A DNA stretch of 64,000 nucleotides. It comes from an uncultured Psychroserpens sp. (GTDB taxonomy: Bacteria; Bacteroidota; Bacteroidia; Flavobacteriales; Flavobacteriaceae). Below, one piece after another: positions 16,698 to 24,110 of this stretch. Position numbers and translations under genes: made by a program. Positions within the stretch are counted from its first letter, which is position 1. Each line of letters starts with the position of its first letter. A model generated the notes under the pieces. It was not told the DNA's origin. It made no database searches and saw nothing but the letters and a program-made list of their open reading frames with translations. The stretch spans positions 372,001 to 436,000 of the forward strand of contig NZ_CANLNS010000002.1 in assembly GCF_947492715.1 (NCBI RefSeq), written 5' to 3'.

Positions 16698-17021
16698 ATG
16701 TTTGGAGATATGATGGGAATGATGGGTAAACTCAAAGAAACCCAAAAGAAAGTTGAAGAAACGAAAGAGCGTTTACATAATGTCCTCATTGACATGAATA
16801 GTCATGACGAAAAACTTAAAGTGACCATTTCAGCAAATAGAACTATTAAATCTATTACTATTGATGACGAACTACTTCAAGATAAAGATATGCTTGAAGA
16901 CTATCTCATTCTTACCATAAACAAAGCTATTGCTCGTGCAACTACAGTTCATGAAACAGAAGTTGCGGCAGTTGCCAAAGAAGGAATGCCAAATATTCCT
17001 GGTATGGATATGTTTAAATAG
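16698..17021 (+). CDS. ebfC: YbaB/EbfC nucleoid-associated protein
   Basis: Protein of 107 residues with the YbaB/EbfC layout: a Met/Gly-rich N-terminus ([21 protein letters not shown]), a helical arm, the central sheet with [19 protein letters not shown], and a C-terminal helix. Dimers bind DNA non-specifically and shape the nucleoid. ATG 16698 gives the standard N-terminus; the frame remains open upstream but that part overlaps the oligopeptidase start region and is not conserved. The usual dnaX-recR neighbours are absent here. It converges on the threonine aldolase gene with 9 bp between stops. Confidence 0.85.
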   Translation: MFGDMMGMMGKLKETQKKVEETKERLHNVLIDMNSHDEKLKVTISANRTIKSITIDDELLQDKDMLEDYLILTINKAIARATTVHETEVAAVAKEGMPNIPGMDMFK

Positions 17022-17030
17022 AATACAGCT

Positions 17031-18050
17031 TTAAAAATTATTTAAAATTTCTAAAAGTCGTTCATGCATCGTATTTGTATAGTCTAAATGAGTAACCATT
17101 CTTAGCTTATTACTTCCCATTCCAATAATATGTATATCCTGGCTCGCTAGCTGCGCTAAAAACTCGCTCTCGTCGACATGAGATTCTAATTCAAAGATTA
17201 CGATATTAGTTTCAATAGGTTCTACTTTTTTGATGATAGACAAGTCTTCTAAAACGTCTCCTATTTCCTTTGCTTTTATATGATCATCTACTAAGCGATC
17301 TAAGTGATTGTCTAATGCGTATAAACCCGCAGCAGCCAAATAACCCACCTGACGCATACCTCCTCCTAATATTTTACGAATGCGTAAAGCACCTTGCATT
17401 AATTCTTTATCACCAATGAGGACAGATCCTATTGGGCATCCCAAACCTTTACTCAGACACACTGATATTGTGTCGAATAATTGTCCGTAATCTTTAGCCG
17501 TTTCATTAGTATTAGCCAAAGCGTTCCATAAGCGTGCCCCATCTAAATGGTATCCTAAATCGTGTTTTTTACAAACCGCTTTAATTCGTTTTAATTCCTC
17601 AAAATCCCAACAAGCTCCACCACCTTTATTGGTGGTATTTTCGACTTCAACTAAAGTTGTTAGCGGACTGTGATAAAAATCTGGAGGATTAATAGATTCG
17701 ATAACCTGGTTCGCCGTAAACATACCGCGATCTCCATCTATGAGTTTGCAAGAAATACCGCTATTAAAAGAAGCACCGCCTCCTTCATAATTATATATAT
17801 GAGCATATTTATCACATATAACTTGCTCGCCTGGATTCGTGTGTAGTTTTAAAGCCGCTTGATTTGCCATACTTCCAGTTGGAAAAAACAAAGCCTGCTC
17901 TTTTCCAAACATATGGGCCAAACGTTGTTCTAAAGCATTTACTGTTGGGTCTTCTTTATAAACATCATCACCAACTTTGGCAGTCATCATAGCGTCTAGC
18001 ATGCCTTTTGTAGGCTTAGTTACGGTATCACTTCTTAAATCTATAGTCAT
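17031..18050 (-). CDS. ltaE: Low-specificity L-threonine aldolase
   Basis: PLP-dependent enzyme of 339 residues (fold type I) opening with MTIDLRSDTVTKPT, the signature start of threonine aldolases. It contains DDVYKEDPTVNALE, the HLDGARLWNA segment with PLP-binding Asp, and the Schiff-base Lys in CLSKGLGCPIGSV. It splits threonine and allo-threonine to glycine and acetaldehyde in the cytosol. It starts only 3 bp after the stop of the upstream metalloprotease gene, so the two are probably one transcript, although no functional link is apparent. Confidence 0.9.
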   Translation of the reverse strand: MTIDLRSDTVTKPTKGMLDAMMTAKVGDDVYKEDPTVNALEQRLAHMFGKEQALFFPTGSMANQAALKLHTNPGEQVICDKYAHIYNYEGGGASFNSGISCKLIDGDRGMFTANQVIESINPPDFYHSPLTTLVEVENTTNKGGGACWDFEELKRIKAVCKKHDLGYHLDGARLWNALANTNETAKDYGQLFDTISVCLSKGLGCPIGSVLIGDKELMQGALRIRKILGGGMRQVGYLAAAGLYALDNHLDRLVDDHIKAKEIGDVLEDLSIIKKVEPIETNIVIFELESHVDESEFLAQLASQDIHIIGMGSNKLRMVTHLDYTNTMHERLLEILNNF

Positions 18051-18053
18051 ATT

Positions 18054-20462
18054 TTAATGTTGAATGTAATTACAATGATCGCTTCCAATTGGTGAACCAT
18101 CAGGGATTTTTGGAGCGTTTTTTATTTTAAATTTTTCTGGATGTTCTTGAAATTCTTTTATCATAGCTGCATACTGTGTCGCATATGGAGATGTTCTCCT
18201 TTCACCCGAAAGATACTTTTTTAGTAATGAATTAATGGCCTCATTAGCCTTGGCTTTCACCTGAAAAAAAGATTGTTCATTAACAGCTAAATTCATTAAA
18301 TGTATTAACACACGTTCATTAATAAGCTGTTGGATTTCATTTTTATAAGCTTGTCTATGAGAGGTTCCAAATGACGCATTTAAAACTTGTTCTAACATAT
18401 CTTCTAAACTTAGCTGACTGTCATCCATACTTTTTTGCTGAATTATACGATTAGCACGTTGTGGATGCAATAATAATTTTAATGTCATATCACTTGCTGT
18501 AGCGGCTGCACTCATAGGGTCAAAAGCAACCCCTGTCTTACCAGAAAATGACTCTCGACCTCTCCAATAGCCGAAAGCTCTAGGTGGAAAAAGTTCCAAT
18601 TTCTCTTTAGGAATGGCTAAGTTTTCTACTGAAATAGTCTCTAAAATGGACGTCAAGGCGTCTTTCTGCATTTTTACATCTATTGGTCTTACAATAACTT
18701 GACCGTCTCCTTTAACAGCATAATTATAATCTAATCCACCTACAACCTTAGTTGCCGCTTCAGTTTGATAGCGATGAAAGAAATATAAAGGCACAAAAAC
18801 ATCTTCTAATACAGAATAAGGTTCTCCTTGGCGAATATTATCTTTTGAGAAGTTTGAAATCGCATGATTTCTAACATTCAAAACGTTGTTTAATTCCTGA
18901 GAAGCACTTTTACCATTATCCCATAAATGGGCTAAGGCATGTGCACCTCCTTGTGCTCTAGCATCTGCATCTGTTATAAAACGTAAGCCTGCAAAATCTG
19001 CTACTTTCAGAATTTTATTAAGCTCATCTGTTTCGTTTTTATCATCAGCAAATTCAGAATAACTGTAAGCTACGGTTACTTTATCCCAATCTCCTATACC
19101 AACGGCATAGGCATCACTAAAATCTATATTTCCATTTTTCACGGTAACTGTTGGGTGTGGATAATCCATAACCGATGCTCTTCCATTCGAACTTGCCGCA
19201 AAATTATGAGCAAAACCTATGGTATGGCCGACCTCATGGGCACTTAATTGTCTTATTCTTGCTAAAGCCATGTCCAGCATAGGCTGGTAATTATCATCGC
19301 GTTCAGCAAATGGTTTATTCATTAAAGCTTGGGCAATCATAAAATCTTGTCTAATGCGCAAACTTCCTAAACTTACATGACCTTTAATAATTTCTCCTGT
19401 TCTTGGATCTACAACACTTCCTCCATAACTCCATCCACGAGTAGAACGATGTACCCACTGAATAACATTATACCTACAATCCATTGGATCTGCATCTTCT
19501 GGTAACATTTTTACCTGAAATGCATCTTTAAAACCAATACTTTCATAAGCCTGATTCCACCATTGAGCACCTTCTAAAAGCGCTGAGCGAACAGGCTCTG
19601 GAGTTCCTGGATCGAGATAATAAATAATAGGCTCTTTAGCCTCACTCATCACTTGCTCCGGATTTTTCTTCTCCAATCTATGACGAATGATATAGCGTTT
19701 TCTAATGGGATCCTGTATTGCGGTAGCATAATCTAAATACGACATAGAAATAGCACCACTGCGCACATCAAATACTCTCATTTTGTAACCATCATCTGGT
19801 AACGCAATAAAACTGTGATGCTGAATGACACTTACTAAAGATGATGTTGGTGTTACACTTCTAATATTTCTTCCTTTTGGCTGCCCTTTAAATGTTAAAA
19901 GTGCTTCGAACTCTACATTTTTAGGAAAGGCTTTGGTTCGATGTAATGACAGAGCACTTTTGCTTAAATCAATTTTATAAGACCCTTCAGATTTTAATCG
20001 GTTGGCAACACCATGAGCATCTAACATTAAAAATGGTGTGAGGTCAATAATATAAGTTCCATTATTATCCTCTAAAATTTTAAATCCATAGAGGACAGAT
20101 TTCGCAAACGCTTGTTCTATACTTTTCTTTTCCAATGTATTGCTGGTAATAGCCCTATAGTCTAAGTTTGGCTGAACCAATAATAACTTATTCCCAGCTT
20201 TTTCAAATTTCACTAAACGTTCTTGCCCTAACTGACCACGATCTAAGCCAATATCGTTAGAACCAACACCTGTTGCCAATGAATTCACATAGAGAAATTC
20301 CTTATTTAAATCCTTAATTTCTAAATAGATTTTATCTGTTGCATCTTCATAATGAAAATCGAAAAACCCCTTATATGGCTTTAGGTCTTTCTTACTTAAT
20401 ACTTGAGAAAAAGAGCTGGTTACACTAAAAATAAGTGCAACAAATAGAGTAATTTGCTTCAT
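18054..20462 (-). CDS. Exported zinc-dependent metalloprotease (DUF5117/DUF5118 type)
   Basis: Protein of 802 residues with a signal peptide of about 19 residues (ending SSFSQ). Residues 30-280 form the beta-rich DUF5118/DUF5117 part. The catalytic domain has the metzincin motif HEVGHTIGFAH at residues 409-419 (three zinc-binding His and the catalytic Glu), with a following ASSNGRASVMDYPHP carrying a Met-turn-like VMDYP. The C-terminal DUF4953-like region follows. These proteases are common in Bacteroidetes and are exported to the periplasm or surface; natural substrates are unknown. The start at 20462 places the signal peptide correctly. Confidence 0.85.
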   Translation of the reverse strand: MKQITLFVALIFSVTSSFSQVLSKKDLKPYKGFFDFHYEDATDKIYLEIKDLNKEFLYVNSLATGVGSNDIGLDRGQLGQERLVKFEKAGNKLLLVQPNLDYRAITSNTLEKKSIEQAFAKSVLYGFKILEDNNGTYIIDLTPFLMLDAHGVANRLKSEGSYKIDLSKSALSLHRTKAFPKNVEFEALLTFKGQPKGRNIRSVTPTSSLVSVIQHHSFIALPDDGYKMRVFDVRSGAISMSYLDYATAIQDPIRKRYIIRHRLEKKNPEQVMSEAKEPIIYYLDPGTPEPVRSALLEGAQWWNQAYESIGFKDAFQVKMLPEDADPMDCRYNVIQWVHRSTRGWSYGGSVVDPRTGEIIKGHVSLGSLRIRQDFMIAQALMNKPFAERDDNYQPMLDMALARIRQLSAHEVGHTIGFAHNFAASSNGRASVMDYPHPTVTVKNGNIDFSDAYAVGIGDWDKVTVAYSYSEFADDKNETDELNKILKVADFAGLRFITDADARAQGGAHALAHLWDNGKSASQELNNVLNVRNHAISNFSKDNIRQGEPYSVLEDVFVPLYFFHRYQTEAATKVVGGLDYNYAVKGDGQVIVRPIDVKMQKDALTSILETISVENLAIPKEKLELFPPRAFGYWRGRESFSGKTGVAFDPMSAAATASDMTLKLLLHPQRANRIIQQKSMDDSQLSLEDMLEQVLNASFGTSHRQAYKNEIQQLINERVLIHLMNLAVNEQSFFQVKAKANEAINSLLKKYLSGERRTSPYATQYAAMIKEFQEHPEKFKIKNAPKIPDGSPIGSDHCNYIQH

Positions 20463-20590
20463 GATTTTAAATTAGATTATAAAGCTACATAATTTCGTTC
20501 ACATAATGAATGTGACTTTCTCCTTGAAATAGGGTCTTAACTATTGAAACTTATAGTTGCAGATGTGAGTTTGCGGCTATAGCAATTATT

Positions 20591-20674
20591 GTTATACTGA
20601 AAGCCCTAGTTAACAGAATAAAAATTTTCCTCATACTCATTAAAGATGGACATTTCAAGCCCATTTTTGACGGA
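20591..20674 (+). other. Conserved in-frame 5' extension of the first GNAT-like gene, no canonical start
   Basis: Translation in the frame of the gene at 20675 is open back to 20528 and contains no ATG, GTG or TTG. From 20591 it reads VILKALVNRIKIFLILIKDG, which aligns with VILKTLTYRIRIAFLHLKSG upstream of the second copy (21317 on). The two aligned starts are GTT-ATA-CTG-AAA and GTT-ATT-CTT-AAA. Conservation at protein level suggests that this part is translated, possibly from the near-cognate ATA at 20594. Confidence 0.5.
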
Positions 20675-21259
20675 TTGTCAACACGCTTATATTCACAAGT
20701 AAATTTTATTGGTCTTGAAATCGATGCCAAAGATTTAAAATATAATGAAGCATCTGTTGATTTGTCTATACGTTTATTTGAAGACAGTGATGTTAATGCA
20801 TTAAATGAAGGCTTAAGACATGTAAGACTTGTAGAAGCGTCAATTCCTAGCTGCTATGTTGCCGTAACAAATAATAATGTTGTCGTAAACCGACAATGGG
20901 TATTTAAACATGAGCAAAATGACCAAGTTGCCAATTATTTTGGTCAAATATTCCCTAGATTAAAAGAGTATGAATTACTCATAGAAGGCGTATTCACACA
21001 TCCAGATTATAGAGGCATGCGTATTATGCCTAATGCTATTTTTCAAACACTCACTCAAGAACAATATAAATCTATAGACAGAATCATCGTATTTGTTGAT
21101 CGAACTAACATTGCTAGTCTTAAAGGATTCAAACGTATCGGGTTCAATCCTTATATCTTAAGACAAGAAAAATGGTTTTTATTTAATAGGAAAGTTGCTT
21201 TTGTTCCTATGCCGTCTGCTCTCGAAAAGAGTTATTCTAATCTTTCTCGAATAGCTTAA
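20675..21259 (+). CDS. GNAT-like acyltransferase, copy 1
   Basis: At least 194 residues counted from a TTG at 20675, about 221 if translation begins at ATA 20594. The C-terminal 140 residues look like a GNAT fold: GVFTHPDYRGMRIMPNAIFQ as the acyl-CoA-binding turn and helix, and VDRTNIASLKGFKRIGFNPYILR as the last strands. It is about 45% identical by eye to the gene that follows at 21530, so they are tandem paralogues. Acceptor unknown; the resemblance to N-acyl amino acid synthases is only general. No canonical start codon exists in the conserved 5' part (see the separate entry), so the true start is uncertain. Confidence 0.65.
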   Translation: MSTRLYSQVNFIGLEIDAKDLKYNEASVDLSIRLFEDSDVNALNEGLRHVRLVEASIPSCYVAVTNNNVVVNRQWVFKHEQNDQVANYFGQIFPRLKEYELLIEGVFTHPDYRGMRIMPNAIFQTLTQEQYKSIDRIIVFVDRTNIASLKGFKRIGFNPYILRQEKWFLFNRKVAFVPMPSALEKSYSNLSRIA

Positions 21260-21316
21260 AAACACCCACTTAGAATATTTTTTCTATATTGAAAGCCGTA
21301 AACCCCAAATCGTTAC

Positions 21317-21529
21317 GTTATTCTTAAAACCCTAACATATAGAATACGCATTGCTTTTCTGCACCTAAAATCTGGTGATATTCACCATATTTTCCAAGGT
21401 TTAATCACACGCATTTATTCCAATGTCACCTCTTTTGGATTAGAACATTATGCGTCATATTCAATACAGAATGGGCTAGCTAAAAACGACATCACTATAA
21501 GGCGATTTAATAACTCAGATATCAATGCC
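21317..21529 (+). other. Conserved in-frame 5' extension of the second GNAT-like gene, no canonical start
   Basis: In frame with the gene at 21530 this stretch encodes residues clearly homologous to the annotated part of copy 1 (for example HIFQGLITRIYSNV against PIFDGLSTRLYSQV, and ITIRRFNNSDINAL against LSIRLFEDSDVNAL). A TAA at 21299 closes the frame, and between it and TTG 21530 there is no ATG, GTG or TTG. Initiation at ATT 21320 would give about 217 residues. A degenerate pseudogene start is the alternative. Confidence 0.55.
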
Positions 21530-21973
21530 TTGAAAGAAAATATGAGACACATTCGACTTGTGGAAGAGGATATTCCTACGTGTTACATTGCAGAGAACAA
21601 AGACCAACAGGCCGTATTTAGACAATGGGTTTTTAAACCCAATCAAAATCATCGTGTAACATCCTATTTTGGAGACCTATTCCCTGAACTAAATCACGGA
21701 GAAGCCCTCTTAGAAGGTGGTTTTACACACCCAAATTATAGAGGACAGCGCATTATGGCAAAGTCTATCCTTAACATCATTAATCTTGATGAAAATAATG
21801 ACATCAACCGCTACATCACTTTTGTTGACAAAAATAATCTTGCTAGCCTTAAAGGCTTGTATCGAGCTGGATTTAGACCTTATATATTAAGACACGAGTC
21901 TTGGTTCCTATTTAAACGAGAAGTGAGCTTCACTCCTATTTATATTGAAATTGACAAACCTGTTTTTGCTTAG
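21530..21973 (+). CDS. GNAT-like acyltransferase, copy 2
   Basis: At least 147 residues from TTG 21530; homology continues about 70 residues upstream without a canonical start (see the separate entry). The core matches copy 1: VRLVE/IRLVE followed by IPTCYIAE, GGFTHPNYRGQRIMAKSIL (acyl-CoA-binding region), and VDKNNLASLKGLYRAGFRPYILRHESWFLF. The absence of any stop within more than 650 nt, with conservation mainly at protein level, argues that it is a functional gene. It precedes prfB by 83 bp. Function unknown beyond probable acyl transfer. Confidence 0.6.
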   Translation: MKENMRHIRLVEEDIPTCYIAENKDQQAVFRQWVFKPNQNHRVTSYFGDLFPELNHGEALLEGGFTHPNYRGQRIMAKSILNIINLDENNDINRYITFVDKNNLASLKGLYRAGFRPYILRHESWFLFKREVSFTPIYIEIDKPVFA

Positions 21974-22056
21974 GATTTCAGTCAAATTATCAAACATCTT
22001 TTGTTTTTATTTTATCTAACGAATTTATATGTTAATTTCGCTGAAAATTATTTTCT

Positions 22057-23167
22057 ATGATTACATCAGATCAAATTAAAGATCTAAATACACGCCTTGA
22101 TAAACTAAGGCACTATCTTTGACATAGATGCCAAACTCATCGAAATTTCAAACGAAGAAGAACAAACGTTTGACCCCAATTTCTGGAACGATTCTAAGCA
22201 AGCCGAAATTATCATGAAATCCCTTCGTGAGAAAAAAAGTTGGGTAAAAGATTATAACGATTCTAAAACATTAATCGAAGATCTTGAAGTTATTTATGAA
22301 TTCTTCAAGGAAGACGAAGCCTCTGCAGAAGATGTTGAAAACAGGTACAATAAAGCCTTACTTCTTATTGAAAAACTAGAGTTTAAAAACATGCTATCTG
22401 AAGAAGGTGATTCACTTAGTGCAGTACTCCAAATTACGGCTGGTGCAGGTGGAACAGAGTCCTGCGATTGGGCCAGTATGCTCATGCGTATGTATTTGAT
22501 GTATGCCGAAAAAAGCGGATTTAAAGTTAAAGAACTAAACTTTCAAGAAGGTGACGTGGCTGGAATAAAAACGGTAACCTTAGAAATTGAAGGCGATTAT
22601 GCTTTCGGGTGGCTTAAAGGCGAAAATGGCGTGCATCGTTTGGTGAGAATTTCACCTTTTGACAGTAATGCCAAACGTCATACAAGTTTCGCTTCTGTCT
22701 ATGTTTATCCTTTGGTAGACGATACTATTGAGATTGATATCAATCCTGCCGATATTGAGATAACAACAGCGCGTTCATCTGGTGCTGGTGGTCAAAATGT
22801 AAACAAAGTAGAAACTAAAGTCCAATTAACACATAAGCCCACTGGCATTCAAATTTCATGCTCTGAAACACGCTCCCAGCATGACAATAGAGCTAGAGCC
22901 ATGCAAATGCTGAAATCTCAACTGTACGAAATTGAATTGCAAAAGCAAATGGCGCAACGCGATGATATTGAAGCTGGTAAAATGAAAATTGAATGGGGAA
23001 GCCAAATTAGAAATTATGTTATGCATCCTTATAAATTAGTAAAAGACGTGCGTTCTAGTCATGAAACAGGAAATGTAGATGCGGTTATGGATGGCGATAT
23101 AGAACCATTTTTAAAATCGTATCTCATGATGATGGGACAAAAAGAAGATAATCCTAACGAATTATAA
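22057..23167 (+). CDS. prfB: Peptide chain release factor 2, with programmed +1 frameshift
   Basis: The gene begins with ATG at 22057, and 21 codons later meets an in-frame TGA at 22120 within CTTTGAC. A +1 shift at CTT-T continues in the frame that runs to 23167, giving about 369 residues, the normal RF2 length. The second frame carries the stop-codon-reading SPF tripeptide ([10 protein letters not shown]) and the catalytic GGQ loop ([11 protein letters not shown]). RF2 releases peptides at UGA and UAA. The internal UGA makes expression self-limiting: when RF2 is scarce, the pause favours the shift. A gene call starting at ATG 22214 would miss about 52 N-terminal residues. An ArsC-like gene follows after 10 bp. 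Confidence 0.92.
22108..22123 (+). promoter_or_regulatory. RF2 programmed +1 frameshift site
   Basis: AGG-CAC-TAT-CTT-TGA-C: the canonical slippery CTT-TGA-C with an AGG (preceded by A, giving AAGG) six bases upstream of CTT, the position of the Shine-Dalgarno-like stimulator in E. coli prfB (AGG-GGG-TAT-CTT-TGA-C). Confidence 0.9.
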
Positions 23168-23177
23168 TATAAATTAG

Positions 23178-23519
23178 ATGATAACAATATACCACAACCC
23201 AAGATGTAGCAAGTCTCGCGAAGGATTTTCGCTTTTAGAAAATTCTGGCAAAGATTTTGAAGTTATAAAGTATCTTGATGATCCAATGTCCGAAGCACAA
23301 TTAAAAGAAATTATTGCACGTTTAGGAATAAAACCTATAGATTTGGTACGTAAAGGTGAAGCGATTTGGAAATCAGATTATAAAACAAAAACATTAACAG
23401 ATGCAGCTGTAATTAAAGCCATGGTCAAACATCCAAAATTAATTGAACGTCCTATCGTTATTAGCGGTAAAAAAGCAGTTATTGGTAGACCACCAAGCAT
23501 CATATTAGACATTATTTAA
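23178..23519 (+). CDS. arsC: ArsC/Spx-family glutaredoxin-like arsenate reductase
   Basis: Protein of 113 residues with a thioredoxin-like fold. The catalytic Cys sits in HNPRCSKSREGF, and the Arg in RPIVISG and the GRPPS near the C-terminus are the arsenate-binding positions of glutaredoxin-coupled ArsC. No ars operon partners are nearby, so it may act as a general thiol oxidoreductase instead. It begins 10 bp after prfB and is followed after one base by a small secreted protein gene, so all three may share a transcript. Confidence 0.85.
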   Translation: MITIYHNPRCSKSREGFSLLENSGKDFEVIKYLDDPMSEAQLKEIIARLGIKPIDLVRKGEAIWKSDYKTKTLTDAAVIKAMVKHPKLIERPIVISGKKAVIGRPPSIILDII

Positions 23520-23520
23520 A

Positions 23521-23976
23521 ATGAAGAAGATTTTTTTAAGCCTTTTGGTATTTAGCATGTTTGTGAGTTTCTCTGATGCGCAAGTGAGAAACCGTAGACA
23601 GCGTCAAGCTCCAAAAGTTGTCAATGAAGAAAAGGAAAAAGAAAAGTACGAAGCTAAAATTGAAGAAAGGAAAAAGAAGTACATCAATGATTTTATTGAA
23701 ACCCTAAAAGTAGACGAGTTTCAACAAGAAATTATATACCAAAAAATGTACACTTATTTCGACGAACTTACCAAGGTTAATAAACTCGGACTAAAAAAAT
23801 ACGAGAGAGAAAAGGAAATTGAGCGTTTAGATATAGCCCATTTTAAGGATGTAAAAATTATGGTCTCTGAAGATGTGATGGCAAAAATCATGGATGCTAT
23901 TAAAGGTAAGTGGGATCAAAAAGAAGAAAACAAAAAGAAGAAGAAACGGAAGAAAAAAAATAAAGACAAAAACTAA
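23521..23976 (+). CDS. Small secreted Lys-rich protein
   Basis: Protein of 151 residues with a signal peptide (MKKIFLSLLVFSMFVSFSDAQ) and a mature part that is mostly charged helix: Glu/Lys-rich residues 35-60, then a helical segment DFIETLKVDEFQQEIIYQKMYTYF, and a C-terminal run of lysines. The layout resembles small periplasmic helical proteins such as the Spy/CpxP-like group that Flavobacteria carry, but I cannot confirm this. It follows arsC with one base between stop and ATG. Confidence 0.65.
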   Translation: MKKIFLSLLVFSMFVSFSDAQVRNRRQRQAPKVVNEEKEKEKYEAKIEERKKKYINDFIETLKVDEFQQEIIYQKMYTYFDELTKVNKLGLKKYEREKEIERLDIAHFKDVKIMVSEDVMAKIMDAIKGKWDQKEENKKKKKRKKKNKDKN

Positions 23977-23985
23977 AGTTTAAAT

Positions 23986-24027
23986 AAAAGGCTGAAACTC
24001 TTATCATTAAGAATTTTAGCCTTTTTT
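23986..24027 (+). terminator. Intrinsic terminator
   Basis: AAAAGGCT-gaaac-TCTT...AAGA-atttt-AGCCTTTTTT forms a long hairpin with an outer AAGGCT/AGCCTT stem followed by a T-run. It closes the prfB-arsC unit. Confidence 0.7.
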
Positions 24028-24067
24028 GTTTAACATAAGATTAACCTTCATGCGGCGCAAGGAATCT

Positions 24068-24075
24068 TACATTTG
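24068..24075 (+). promoter_or_regulatory. Bacteroidetes -7 element for the outer-membrane receptor
   Basis: TACATTTG matches TAnnTTTG, 35 bases upstream of the ATG at 24111. Confidence 0.45.
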
Positions 24076-24110
24076 TTCATCTAAATAGCAAAACACTATA
24101 AACCATTCAG

